Shown here: in pieces, positions 24,506 through 33,245 of the stretch | How positions within the stretch are numbered: position 1 is the first letter of the stretch | Layout: each line of letters starts with the position of its first letter | DNA from: Pseudolachnospira sp051055405 | GTDB taxonomy: Bacteria > Bacillota > Clostridia > Lachnospirales > Lachnospiraceae | Direction of reading: 5' to 3' | DNA: 64,000 bases | Assembly: GCF_051055405.1 (NCBI RefSeq) | Contig: NZ_CP167068.1 | Coordinates: forward strand, 2,170,001 to 2,234,000 | Notes under the pieces: model-generated | The model's database searches: none | Told to the model about the DNA's origin: nothing | The model's input: the letters and a program-made list of their open reading frames with translations, nothing else | Position numbers and translations under genes: made by a program

Positions 24506-25941
24506 TCCGTCGCCTCCTCCGGGAAAGGTTCCTGGACTGCCTCTAAAATCACTTTTACACTATCCTCCGCCAAAAGGAACCGGTCTTGAACTGCTTTTAC
24601 GGTAGACTGAATCACCTTGCCCAAATAATCTTCCTTATTTTTGTACAGCTTTCGAATTATCTCATCCGGCAAGCGCTTTGCGCCACCCTCTTCCCGGTAA
24701 ACATAGAGCGGGGCGTCCACATAAGGCGTACGGATGCCTCCTTTTGTATTCCCCACTTCATCCCTAACAAAAGTTGTATCCGGATAAGCACCTTCAAACT
24801 CCAACAAAGGGGAATGGGGCGGCTCCACCCCTTCGTTCATCCAATGAATCAGGGCTTCGGTGGCGGCCCGGAGAATATAACGCACCGGGAACTCGTATTC
24901 ATAGTGAACATCCTCTCTCCAAGGCGTCTGAGATTTCTCCACATCCTCCCTGCATACGCAACGCCTCTTATCGTAGCCTGCGCGAACCCCGCAGCCTGCA
25001 ATTTCGTAGCGGTGCAATTTTTTCCCCGGTTCGTCGGCGTCGGGTCTTCGCTGCATGTAAGCCCAATCCGGATGGAAACCGCCTCCTACCATATCTCCGG
25101 TAGTCAGCACATGGATAAAAGGCACCTCCGAATAGTAAATACATCTGGGGTCTGTCTCCTGAAGTTTTGGAGTCACCTGGTTAATCATGCCTGGCGCTCC
25201 GGTCATATAGATCAAAAATCCGTCGTAGACGGGCTTCTCATCCTCCAGACAATGAAGGGGATGAACCGCCCGCACATAGCAGGAAAGGTCCCCGCCGGAA
25301 GCCGCCGTAGCCATCACTTTTTTCACCGAATAGCCTGCCATGGGATTCTCCGGGGAATCTGACTTTAACAGAGCGCACAATTGGCTAAGCATATCCCAGA
25401 TCAAACCATTCTCGCTGTCCTTGCTGGTATAACCGTAGGACTTGGCCGGTTCCCCTCTTTCTTCCGGAGGAAGCGGATTCTCATAGGAAAGTTCCTGATA
25501 CCGTTCCGGGTCAAAACGCTTCATGGCATCCAACGCCACATCACGGATGGCTACGCCAATCCAAGCGATGCCGTGTTCCAGATAATATTCAAAACAATGG
25601 CCCCAGCCGGGAATGGAACGATCGTATTTGGAAGCATAATTCATGGGCTCCACAACCACAATACCATTAAACTTGGCAGGCTCCGCCGGACGGCGAATCA
25701 AAATACGGGTGCAGTAAGGCGCATCCTTTGTCCGCACGGTAGGACTGTCCTGGCCAACAGGCCACTCATATACATTGGATTGCCCTTTGATCAGAAACTC
25801 CCGTTCCTCAAAGCCATACTCCGACAATTCCACTGGTTCTACCAGACGGTCGGCGGCGCTAAAGGGATAGGAGGTCTCGCTCCGGGGTAATTCCCTGCAC
25901 TCTTTCGGGGGATATACCCGCACTTTTTTTCCTTCTGACAT
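24502..25941 (-). CDS. Alpha/beta hydrolase-domain protein
   Basis: 479 aa protein of the uncharacterised alpha/beta hydrolase domain group seen in many bacteria (VVVEPMNYASKYDR near 97-110; ASGGDLSCYVRAVHPL near 214-229). The expected nucleophile elbow reads MATAASGGD, so the serine at about 215 may be the nucleophile or the canonical one may be missing. The ATG at 25941 is eight bases after AAAGGAAG; an ATG at 25947 is too close. No signal peptide. It is coupled to the ceramidase-like gene (4-base overlap) and follows the MFS gene by 43 bases. Probably an esterase or amidase (inference). Confidence 0.7.
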   Translation of the reverse strand: MSEGKKVRVYPPKECRELPRSETSYPFSAADRLVEPVELSEYGFEEREFLIKGQSNVYEWPVGQDSPTVRTKDAPYCTRILIRRPAEPAKFNGIVVVEPMNYASKYDRSIPGWGHCFEYYLEHGIAWIGVAIRDVALDAMKRFDPERYQELSYENPLPPEERGEPAKSYGYTSKDSENGLIWDMLSQLCALLKSDSPENPMAGYSVKKVMATAASGGDLSCYVRAVHPLHCLEDEKPVYDGFLIYMTGAPGMINQVTPKLQETDPRCIYYSEVPFIHVLTTGDMVGGGFHPDWAYMQRRPDADEPGKKLHRYEIAGCGVRAGYDKRRCVCREDVEKSQTPWREDVHYEYEFPVRYILRAATEALIHWMNEGVEPPHSPLLEFEGAYPDTTFVRDEVGNTKGGIRTPYVDAPLYVYREEGGAKRLPDEIIRKLYKNKEDYLGKVIQSTVKAVQDRFLLAEDSVKVILEAVQEPFPEEATE

Positions 25942-25984
25942 AAACATCTTCCTTTCTATGCAGCCATGATTTGTTTCTCATCCA

Positions 25985-27181
25985 TCATGATCTTTTGGGT
26001 ACTTGCGATTCGCGTTTATAGATCCACTTTTTCTGTTTAAAAGCCTTCTGATCAAAGGCAAACAAAAGTGTAGAAATGATCACGGGGATACACAGCGCCA
26101 AATACAATTTCTGATATCCCAGCCAGCCGGCTAAAATACCGGCTACAGTGGAACCGATACCCGTTCCCACATCCATTCCGACATTGATGGTACTGCTGAC
26201 AGCGCCCCTCTTCTCTTTCGGCGCACGCTTAAAGGATAACGCCATCAAGGTGGAAAGATTTCCACTGTAGCCAAAACCCATCAGTCCCGCCGCCAGATAT
26301 AACATGGGCGCGCTTTTTAAATTGGCAAGAACCAACAGACATCCGCAGAAAAAGAATCCTGCTGGAATCAATATGTACTCCGGGCCCTTTCGGTCTACAA
26401 TTTTTCCACTGTTCAAACGAACGATCAAAATCGCTACCGAATAAACAGTAAAGAATGTGCTGGGATTCGAAATACCGGCTTCTGTTGCATAGATAATCAA
26501 AAATGTGGTGATCGAGGTATAGACCATCCCACTGAGAAATAATACCACTGCAGGAATCAACGCTTCTTTCTGTACGAGGCTGCCAACAGTAAATTTCTGC
26601 CTGCCATTTCCAGCTGGCACCGACTGGTCCGCTACCAGGAAGAGGCAGACGACGGCAAAGGCCATAATCACGCCTGCTCCGATAAACATAACCCGGTATC
26701 CGTAATTTTCGTTTAAGAATGTCCCCAGATTGGGAGCCAGCGCCATGGCCAGTACATTGGCCAAGCCATATATGCTTGACGCTTCTCCGATCTTTCCTTC
26801 GGGAGCCGTATTGGCCGCCATAGTCATGCCAATGGTGGTAGCAAATCCCCAGCCAACGCCGTGCACCAAACGGAACACCAATAACATCACGTTTGTGCTG
26901 GAAAGACTATACCCGATCATACTGACCAAAATAGTAACCAGGGAAAACATATACAGACTTTTCTTTTTCTTCCGGTCGATGAGATTTCCACAGATTGGTC
27001 TTACGATAATCGATGTGATACTGAATGCTCCCGCGATCAAACCTGCCACTGCCGCTGTTCCCTGCAAGGTCATAGCGTATTTGGCGATTGTGGTAGAGAG
27101 CATGTGCATACTGATAAAGACAAAGGCATTTACTGTCAGCAGAAGGATAAAATCCTTGTTCCAGATTGTCTCCTTTTTCAT
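25985..27181 (-). CDS. MFS transporter
   Basis: 398 aa with about 12 membrane segments. The loop motif RPICGNLIDRKKKKSLYMFS near 62-80 is the MFS motif A, and a second copy (GKIVDRKGPEYIL) lies near 258 in the second half. The start has CCAGGAGGGG upstream. It is the first gene of the operon leading into the hydrolases and the ABC importer. Whether it imports substrate or exports a product cannot be told. Confidence 0.9.
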   Translation of the reverse strand: MKKETIWNKDFILLLTVNAFVFISMHMLSTTIAKYAMTLQGTAAVAGLIAGAFSITSIIVRPICGNLIDRKKKKSLYMFSLVTILVSMIGYSLSSTNVMLLVFRLVHGVGWGFATTIGMTMAANTAPEGKIGEASSIYGLANVLAMALAPNLGTFLNENYGYRVMFIGAGVIMAFAVVCLFLVADQSVPAGNGRQKFTVGSLVQKEALIPAVVLFLSGMVYTSITTFLIIYATEAGISNPSTFFTVYSVAILIVRLNSGKIVDRKGPEYILIPAGFFFCGCLLVLANLKSAPMLYLAAGLMGFGYSGNLSTLMALSFKRAPKEKRGAVSSTINVGMDVGTGIGSTVAGILAGWLGYQKLYLALCIPVIISTLLFAFDQKAFKQKKWIYKRESQVPKRS

Positions 27182-27212
27182 GATTTCCCCTCCTGGATTT
27201 TTTGATAGTATC

Positions 27213-27242
27213 AGTATATAGTCTTTCTAAATTTTTCTCCAA
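27213..27242 (-). promoter_or_regulatory. Promoter of the MFS/hydrolase/ABC importer operon
   Basis: On the minus strand TTGGAG (27237-27242), an 18-base spacer and TATACT (27213-27218). Confidence 0.55.
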
Positions 27243-27262
27243 CACTAATATCCTGTAGTCTT

Positions 27263-27279
27263 AACAGTTTAAAACTGTT
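27263..27279. promoter_or_regulatory. 17-bp inverted repeat AACAGTTT-A-AAACTGTT
   Basis: Perfect 8-bp arms around a central base lie 20 bases upstream of the -35 box of the MFS operon. The position fits an activator-binding site; the regulator is not identified. Confidence 0.5.
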
Positions 27280-27387
27280 TGTTTTTATATTGCTTTAACC
27301 GAAATTTATAAAGACTACTCTTTTTAAGGAAAGGACATTTCAGAAAATAGCAGAACACTTTTTCTTTTACAGCCTCTACAAAGAAAA

Positions 27388-27407
27388 AAATTCGCCGAAA
27401 CGAATTT
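27388..27407. promoter_or_regulatory. Inverted repeat AAATTCG-N6-CGAATTT upstream of the toxin-antitoxin pair
   Basis: Seven-base perfect arms end 56 bases upstream of the antitoxin start codon. It may be an autoregulatory operator. Confidence 0.4.
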
Positions 27408-27463
27408 CTATCTTTCCACTTCTGAAATTTTGGTGTATACGAAAAGCAAAAGGAGGTGCTGAA

Positions 27464-27757
27464 ATGATACCGAATCTTTCTGAAATTCAGACAGTCCTTG
27501 TACCAGTTTTTCATGCTTATGACATTTCACGTGCCATCCTATTTGGTTCCGTGGCAAAAGGCACGGCCACAGAAAAAAGCGACCTTGATCTACTCGTAGA
27601 TAGTAATTTACGTGGATTAAGCTTTGTGGGTTTTATAGAAGCTGTTCGATGTGCGACGGGAATGCCTGTAGATGTTTTTGATATATCACATATTGAAAAA
27701 GATTCCAAAATTGACCGCGAAATCCGTTCTACAGGAGTAACGATCTATGAGAAATGA
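27464..27757 (+). CDS. mntA: MNT-type nucleotidyltransferase antitoxin (MntA-like)
   Basis: 97 aa minimal nucleotidyltransferase. The catalytic pattern GS-x10-D-x-D is complete: Gly28-Ser29, Asp40 and Asp42 in GSVAKGTATEKSDLDLLV. In the best-studied type VII systems such proteins transfer AMP groups to the HEPN toxin and silence it. The ATG has AAAGGAGGTG upstream. The end overlaps the toxin gene by 11 bases, the usual arrangement. Both genes stand alone on the plus strand between minus-strand operons, which suggests independent acquisition. Confidence 0.9.
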   Translation: MIPNLSEIQTVLVPVFHAYDISRAILFGSVAKGTATEKSDLDLLVDSNLRGLSFVGFIEAVRCATGMPVDVFDISHIEKDSKIDREIRSTGVTIYEK

Positions 27758-28064
27758 TACAGTCCTTCAAAAAATGCATAAATATTCAACAAAACTAATT
27801 GATTATTGTTCTGGCTATACTTATGGCAGTTTTTCGTCAGACATAAAACTAGTGGAAGCTTGTGTGTTTAATCTCAGTCAACTTGGCGAGCTATGTCATT
27901 TCGTTGATAGTACCTTTGCACAAGCACATCCTGAAATTCCTTGGCGCGAAATGTATGGCTTACGCAACCGCATTGTACATGACTATGAGGGTGTGAATCT
28001 TAGACTTGTTTGGGAAATTATCATGAGGATATTCCGAAACTGCGGAATATCCTCCAAAATTTAA
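27747..28064 (+). CDS. hepT: HEPN-domain RNase toxin (HepT-like, DUF86)
   Basis: 105 aa all-helical HEPN protein. The RNase motif R-x4-H-x-Y is intact (Arg73, His78, Tyr80 in RNRIVHDY), so it should be an active ribonuclease and a target for AMPylation at the tyrosine (known from the family). It starts inside the antitoxin gene. A perfect 11-bp hairpin occupies codons near its 3' end. It ends 27 bases before the convergent maturase stop. Confidence 0.9.
   Translation: MRNDTVLQKMHKYSTKLIDYCSGYTYGSFSSDIKLVEACVFNLSQLGELCHFVDSTFAQAHPEIPWREMYGLRNRIVHDYEGVNLRLVWEIIMRIFRNCGISSKI
28026..28053 (+). terminator. Perfect hairpin inside the 3' end of the toxin gene
   Basis: AGGATATTCCG (28026-28036) pairs perfectly with CGGAATATCCT (28043-28053) around a 6-nt loop, within the last codons of hepT. 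There is no U-run after it, so it may protect the 3' end or slow transcription at the convergent junction and not act as a classical terminator. Confidence 0.45.
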
Positions 28065-28091
28065 CCGATTGCTAAACAGTAAAGAAATGTA

Positions 28092-29210
28092 TCACGGTTC
28101 CGAATAGTATTCTGCCAGAGCCTGCAAATTCTTTTCGGCATAAGCTAAAAATTCCTGATAGGACTCGCAATAATAATTCAGCCCTACCGCTCCGCGGTCG
28201 TCCCGGTCTCTTCGACAGCCACCGCGGCAAAGATAGCCAAAACGGCAAGTCTTGCACTTTTCTTCCGGTTGCGCGGACTCCATGGCAAAGCGAAGCGCTC
28301 CCTCGCTCTGCATCAGTTGCTCCAGCGGCTCTTCGGCCAGATTTCCCATCCGATATTCATCCATCACATAAAAATCGCAGGGATACGCGCTTCCATCCGC
28401 CTCGATGACCAGCTGAGGAATGCAACGGCCCATCAACCCGCAGCTTTCCGGTTCCACTCCCATTTGAATCCCCAACAGATTGTCAAAATAGCGGATATAA
28501 ACCGAATCTCCTTTTATTTGATCCGCAAACCACTCATCAAACAAAGTTTTCAAAAATTCGGTATAGAGCTCCGGCGTTAAAGAGTAATCGGAACTCCCCC
28601 TCTCCCACTCATAGGGGTCTAGGCAGGGGATAAATTGGAGATACCGCCATCCGTTTTTCTTATACTGATGATAGATTTTATAGGCTCTCCTGGCGGATTG
28701 CCTCGTAATCACCGTTAAAATATTAAACTCCACCTGATATTTTTTTAAAAGCTGAGCCGTCCGATAGATCCGGTTATAAGTCTCTTTCCCCGCCGCATCT
28801 GGACGCAGCCTGTCATGGATGTCTTTGGTTCCATCGATGGACAAGCCGACGAGAAAATGGTTTTCATGGAGAAACTCCGCCCATTCCTCGTCTATCTTCA
28901 GCCCATTGGTTTGAATCGAATTAGAGACCTCGATCTTTTTTGTATTGTATTTTTTTTGAAAATCTACCAGAGATCGAAAATAATCCAGACCGGCCAGCGT
29001 CGGCTCTCCACCCTGGAAAACAAAAGCACAGCTTTCCTCCGCAGTCTCCAGAACCTTTTTTACAATCTTCTCCAGCGTCTCTTCGCTCATAATTCCATAA
29101 GATTTTACTTCCCGAAGTTCGCTGACATCATGATAAAAGCAATACCGGCAGCGCATATTGCAGTTGCCGGACGCCGGTTTAATCATAATATTAATGTGAC
29201 GTAATTTCAT
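28092..29210 (-). CDS. Anaerobic sulfatase-maturating enzyme (radical SAM)
   Basis: 372 aa radical SAM/SPASM protein that oxidises the active-site Cys or Ser of sulfatases to formylglycine without oxygen. The radical SAM cluster is CNMRCRYC (Cys17, Cys21, Cys24), followed by FQGGEPTL near 64. The C-terminal SPASM region carries the further cysteines (SCGLMGRC, YPCDF, CKTCRFGYLCRGGC, YYCES) for two auxiliary clusters. The start has AGGAGG that overlaps the stop of the upstream TauE/SafE gene. Both sulfatases in the window carry the Cys-type motif it would act on. Confidence 0.95.
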   Translation of the reverse strand: MKLRHINIMIKPASGNCNMRCRYCFYHDVSELREVKSYGIMSEETLEKIVKKVLETAEESCAFVFQGGEPTLAGLDYFRSLVDFQKKYNTKKIEVSNSIQTNGLKIDEEWAEFLHENHFLVGLSIDGTKDIHDRLRPDAAGKETYNRIYRTAQLLKKYQVEFNILTVITRQSARRAYKIYHQYKKNGWRYLQFIPCLDPYEWERGSSDYSLTPELYTEFLKTLFDEWFADQIKGDSVYIRYFDNLLGIQMGVEPESCGLMGRCIPQLVIEADGSAYPCDFYVMDEYRMGNLAEEPLEQLMQSEGALRFAMESAQPEEKCKTCRFGYLCRGGCRRDRDDRGAVGLNYYCESYQEFLAYAEKNLQALAEYYSEP

Positions 29211-29218
29211 ACTTCCTC

Positions 29219-30001
29219 CTAAAACAACCCCGCGTTATGGAAACTTAAAATCAAAATTCCCACGCAGGCGCACAGATACAAGACTCGAACCTGCTTTTCC
29301 TGAAGACGCTTATTGATCAGACTTCCCAGGTTTCCGCCGATGAGGCCGCCCCCTACCATCAGCATCAGAGCCAACGGCAAAAATTCCGGTACGGCGCCCG
29401 TAAACAGTGTCACCAGGAAAGAGGCCGATTGAGAGAACAAAATAATATACAACGAATTCGCCGCCGCATGGCGTGTGTCCATGGAAAAAAATAGGGAAAG
29501 CACCGCTAGATTTAACGGCCCTCCGCCGATTCCCAAAAAGGAAGAAAGAATTCCCAGTGCCGCTCCCAGCAACGCACAGACCACTTTGCTCTTTACGTGA
29601 AACGAGATCAGCTTCGCAGAAAAGATCGTGTAAAAAAGGACGACCACCATCATGCCTACCATGACCAACGACTGGGTATGACCCACCGCAGCCGGATCCT
29701 GGGCATGGGCCTTTATGTATTGGAATATCTGAGAGCCCACCACTCCGCCGACAGCCGCGCCAATCGCAAGAGGGGTTCCGGTATTCATCTGAATTTTTAC
29801 CTGGCCCGCTTTCATGATCTTATATACGGAAACCATACTCATCGTCAGGACCGTACATCCGGACAAAAAACTGATCGATGCGACGCCCATTACCTGCAGA
29901 GAATCCAGCGTTGGCTTAATAATAATCCCTCCGCCAATTCCACAGATCGAACCAAGAATTGACGCTCCTAGACTGACAAGAAAAAAAACAAGATAAATCA
30001 T
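29219..30001 (-). CDS. TauE/SafE family sulfite/anion exporter
   Basis: 260 aa membrane protein with about eight hydrophobic segments and the family repeats GSICGIGGGIIIKPTL near 16-31 and SSFLGIGGGPLNLAVLS near 152-168. Family members move sulfite, sulfoacetate or related anions out of the cell. Immediate coupling to the sulfatase maturase suggests disposal of inorganic sulfur released by the sulfatases (inference). It has its own promoter upstream, separating it from the tctA gene. Confidence 0.88.
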   Translation of the reverse strand: MIYLVFFLVSLGASILGSICGIGGGIIIKPTLDSLQVMGVASISFLSGCTVLTMSMVSVYKIMKAGQVKIQMNTGTPLAIGAAVGGVVGSQIFQYIKAHAQDPAAVGHTQSLVMVGMMVVVLFYTIFSAKLISFHVKSKVVCALLGAALGILSSFLGIGGGPLNLAVLSLFFSMDTRHAAANSLYIILFSQSASFLVTLFTGAVPEFLPLALMLMVGGGLIGGNLGSLINKRLQEKQVRVLYLCACVGILILSFHNAGLF

Positions 30002-30031
30002 CGTAACCCATTCCTTTTATAAACTTCATTA

Positions 30032-30060
30032 ACTATACCTGATTTCCCTTTAAAAAGCAA
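30032..30060 (-). promoter_or_regulatory. Promoter of the tauE-maturase pair
   Basis: On the minus strand TTGCTT (30055-30060), a 17-base spacer and TATAGT (30032-30037). Confidence 0.6.
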
Positions 30061-30149
30061 GCGCGTAATTTTTCTTTTCCAAAGCAGTATCACGTTCCTC
30101 AGTTACCTTAAATTGTAAAAAGTAATATTTTTCCGCCACCCAAATAGAA

Positions 30150-30189
30150 TGGGCCGCTCTCACGGCTCTCTTGCCGTAAAAGCAGCCCA
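30150..30189 (-). terminator. Long hairpin after tctA
   Basis: Arms 30150-30166 and 30173-30189 pair over 17 positions with three G-U wobbles on the minus strand and a 6-nt loop. A short U-poor tail (TTCTATTTGG) follows, so it may be a partial terminator or mRNA-stabilising stem between tctA and tauE. Confidence 0.5.
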
Positions 30190-30219
30190 TAAATTTTGCG
30201 CAGTAAGCTCGAAATAACA

Positions 30220-31713
30220 CTACTGTTTCCCCTTCGCCCGCTTCTCTTTCCATAGTGGAATCCCTACAGAAAACAACGCCAGCAAGAGGAATACCAGGCA
30301 AATCGGTCTCTGTACAAAGATCAAGGGACTCCCATCCGACATGATCAGAGACTGGCGAAGGGACATCTCGGTCAGCTGGGCCAAAACCATCGCGATCAAA
30401 AGGGGAGCCATCGGAAATCCGAATTTCCCCAGGACAAAGCCCAATACGCCGAAGAAAACAGCGATTCCCACCGAGGCAAAGGAGTTATTGCTGGCATAAG
30501 CGCCCACCAGGCAAAGCACCAGGATAATAGGAAGCAGAATCGACGAAGGAACCTGCGTAATCTTGGAAAACCACCGGATGGCAAAGCGTCCCTGCAGCAG
30601 CATGATGAGATTGACCAGGAAAAATCCGATGATCACCGTATACACCAGGACGCCGTGTTCGGTAAAGAGCTTCGGCCCAGTGCTGAGCCCATGGATCGTC
30701 AACGCTCCCAAAAGAATAGCCGTTACCGTATCGCCCGGTATTCCCAAGGTAAACATCGGAATGAGCGTCGCTCCCGTCGTGGCGTTTTTTGCGGTTTCCG
30801 CGGCAATGATTCCGTCCATACTGCCATTGCCAAACTCTTCCGGATGCTTTGATTTTGCCTTTTCATTGTTATAGGCCAGGAAGGAAGCAATCGCTCCACC
30901 GGTTCCCGGAATCGCGCCGACGATGATGCCGGTGATACTGGAACGAAGAATATTCGGCACATGGGGACGCAGATTTTTCAATGGATATTTTTGCTTGCAA
31001 TCCACCGAGACATCGCCGAATTCCGCCGCCACCGATTTGATCCGTACCTCGATCTGATTGAATACTTCGGCAATCGCAAACACGCCGATCATGGCCGGCA
31101 CCATGCCCACGCCGGAGTACAGGAAGCTCTGCCCGAAGATAAATCGGGCCTGACCTTCGTAAGGGTCGATCCCCACACAGGCAAAGAGAAGTCCCAAGCC
31201 AGCCATCATGATTCCTTTTGCCAGGGATTTTCCACTAACGGAAGCGATAATCGTAAGTCCGAACATCGCCAAGGCAAAATATTCCGGCGGACCGAAATTC
31301 ACCGCCAACTTCGCAATCAAAGGCGCAATCAAAAGCAGCGCTAATCCGCTCAAAAGTCCTCCAATGGTGGAGGTAAGCAAGGAACCCATCAATGCCTCAT
31401 AGGCTCTTCCCTTTTTCGTCATGGCATAGCCGTCCGCTACGGTGGCCACCGAAGCCGGCGTTCCCGGCGTGCGGATCAAAATAGCGGTAATACTTCCGCC
31501 GTAGACGCCGCCGCAGTAGGCTCCCACCAAGATCAAAATTCCGGCGGTCGGCGACATGCCAAAGGTGAAGGGAAGCATCAAGGCTACCGCCAGCGTCGCG
31601 CTTAATCCTGGCAAAGCTCCGACTACAATCCCCACGGCCACCCCGGCAAACATACATAAAAACATTTCCAGGGAAAGCATATTTCCCAGAGCCGCTACGA
31701 TATTGTCCATCAT
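30220..31713 (-). CDS. tctA: Tripartite tricarboxylate-type transporter, TctA large permease
   Basis: 497 aa with about 11-12 membrane segments, the large permease of the TTT family. The conserved stretches GALPGLSATLAVALMLPFTF near 33 and GAIPGTGGAIASFLAYNNEK near 263 are typical. TTT systems use a proton or sodium gradient and an extracytoplasmic receptor to import carboxylates and other organic anions. The ATG has CTAGGAGG upstream and follows tctB by 12 bases. Confidence 0.95.
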   Translation of the reverse strand: MMDNIVAALGNMLSLEMFLCMFAGVAVGIVVGALPGLSATLAVALMLPFTFGMSPTAGILILVGAYCGGVYGGSITAILIRTPGTPASVATVADGYAMTKKGRAYEALMGSLLTSTIGGLLSGLALLLIAPLIAKLAVNFGPPEYFALAMFGLTIIASVSGKSLAKGIMMAGLGLLFACVGIDPYEGQARFIFGQSFLYSGVGMVPAMIGVFAIAEVFNQIEVRIKSVAAEFGDVSVDCKQKYPLKNLRPHVPNILRSSITGIIVGAIPGTGGAIASFLAYNNEKAKSKHPEEFGNGSMDGIIAAETAKNATTGATLIPMFTLGIPGDTVTAILLGALTIHGLSTGPKLFTEHGVLVYTVIIGFFLVNLIMLLQGRFAIRWFSKITQVPSSILLPIILVLCLVGAYASNNSFASVGIAVFFGVLGFVLGKFGFPMAPLLIAMVLAQLTEMSLRQSLIMSDGSPLIFVQRPICLVFLLLALFSVGIPLWKEKRAKGKQ

Positions 31714-31725
31714 ATCCGTTTCCTC

Positions 31726-32190
31726 CTAGAAAAAGAACAGCCCCTGGGGAAGTCTCAAATTCAGCGCCAGTTTAAAAAGCGCATACACCGACAAGGTCAA
31801 AATCAGAGAGAGCGACAGGATCTGTACGGCGCTTCGATTTCCGGCAAGAAGCATAATCCCGGCGGAAAGCAGCGCCGTGGCGATCACAAAACCGATTTTA
31901 GGCATGACCAAAAGCCAGACTGCCAAGGCCGCCACCGCGATCAAAACCCGCAGAGTTCCTTTTTTGTCAAAATACTGCTTCTCTTCTCCCTCGTTTTGCT
32001 CCCGCAGCGTCCGAATCAGATCCGCGATTCCGCAGACAAAAATCAGTATCGTTACCAGATAGGGGAGGAAGCGGGTGTTTACCACCCCTTCCTCATAAAT
32101 CTTGACCTGGCTGGGAATCGAGAAGAAGACTACCGCATCCACCGCCATAATCACAGCAGTCGGAATCATTTTCTTTTTCTTATTCTGCAT
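31726..32190 (-). CDS. tctB: Tripartite tricarboxylate-type transporter, TctB small permease
   Basis: 154 aa with four predicted membrane segments, the poorly conserved small subunit of TTT systems. Position between tctC and tctA with short gaps and a GGAGAGGAG ribosome-binding site supports the call. Confidence 0.88.
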   Translation of the reverse strand: MQNKKKKMIPTAVIMAVDAVVFFSIPSQVKIYEEGVVNTRFLPYLVTILIFVCGIADLIRTLREQNEGEEKQYFDKKGTLRVLIAVAALAVWLLVMPKIGFVIATALLSAGIMLLAGNRSAVQILSLSLILTLSVYALFKLALNLRLPQGLFFF

Positions 32191-32211
32191 CCTAACTCCT
32201 CTCCAGGAGGC

Positions 32212-33168
32212 TTATTTCAGGCCTGCCTCCGCGATAATCTTTGCAAACATCTCCGAATCCTGCTTCAACTTTTCCGTCATCTCGCTGCCCGTACGGTAGT
32301 CGGCGCCGATATGCCCGGTTTCCAGGAACTTCTTCACGGCATCCGACTGGGCAGCCTTCCCGAATTTTTCTTCCAGCACCTTCATCACATCGTCCGGCGT
32401 ATCCTTCGGAGCCATCAAGAAGAAATCCAGAGACATCTCGATGTCAAAGCCTTTTTCCTTCAAGGTCGGAATATCCGGGTACAGAGGGGAGCGTTCCGGA
32501 CTGGACACCGCTAAAATCCGAATTTCCCCGGAATCCACGTAGGAATACATCTCGCTGACTACCGTGGAAATCACGTCTACATTGCCGCCAAGTAATCCTG
32601 TCACCAGTTTTGCTCCGCCCTCAAAGCCGACCAGCTTATAGTCTAATCCGGCTTTCTCAAAAAACTGTACCTGGAACAGGTGATGAAGCGTTCCCACACC
32701 CGTATGTCCGGCTGTCACGGTCCCGCTGGCAGCCGCCAAATCTTCTATCGTCTGATAGGGAGAATCCGCTTTCACAGCCAGGCAGGTCGGCTCGCTGGCA
32801 ATGCCCGCTACGGCCCGAAAACTAGCTAAACTATACCTAAGATCATCCATCATATGAGGCTGCAATACCATCGGTCCGGAGGCGTTAAAAATCAGATTAT
32901 AACCGTCCGCTTCTGCCTCCGCCGCCTGGGCAGTTCCCACGGTTCCGCTGGCGCCGGTTACATTGGTGACCACCACCGACTGACCCAGTTCCTCTTTTGC
33001 CGCATCCCCCAGCACACGAGCTAGGAGGTCGGTTCCTCCTCCGCTGCCGAAGGGGACGATCATATTGATGTTTTCCGAGGGAAATTCTCCTTTGGAAGAA
33101 CATCCCATCAATCCCAAAGCCATTACGGCAACTGCTGCTGCCGCCAACACTTTTCTTTTCATCTTCAT
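32212..33168 (-). CDS. tctC: Tripartite tricarboxylate-type transporter, TctC binding lipoprotein
   Basis: 318 aa substrate receptor. The signal peptide ends in LGLMGC (lipidated Cys23). The family signature INMIVPFGSGGGTDLLAR lies near 34-51. The ATG at 33168 has GAAGGAGAG upstream; a longer frame to 33198 has no ribosome-binding site. It follows sulfatase 2 by 77 bases. The ligand is probably the sulfated compound hydrolysed inside the cell (inference). Confidence 0.94.
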   Translation of the reverse strand: MKMKRKVLAAAAVAVMALGLMGCSSKGEFPSENINMIVPFGSGGGTDLLARVLGDAAKEELGQSVVVTNVTGASGTVGTAQAAEAEADGYNLIFNASGPMVLQPHMMDDLRYSLASFRAVAGIASEPTCLAVKADSPYQTIEDLAAASGTVTAGHTGVGTLHHLFQVQFFEKAGLDYKLVGFEGGAKLVTGLLGGNVDVISTVVSEMYSYVDSGEIRILAVSSPERSPLYPDIPTLKEKGFDIEMSLDFFLMAPKDTPDDVMKVLEEKFGKAAQSDAVKKFLETGHIGADYRTGSEMTEKLKQDSEMFAKIIAEAGLK

Positions 33169-33245
33169 ACTTTCTCTCCTTCTTTTTTGTTTATTCACAC
33201 AAACGCCTGTGGCACATTCCTGGCAGAGGCATTCTTTTTCTACGA

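Noticed and set aside
27388..28064. Part of a phage-defence island
   Set aside because: Only the toxin-antitoxin pair is present; flanking genes are metabolic and no integrase, restriction or CRISPR gene is seen.
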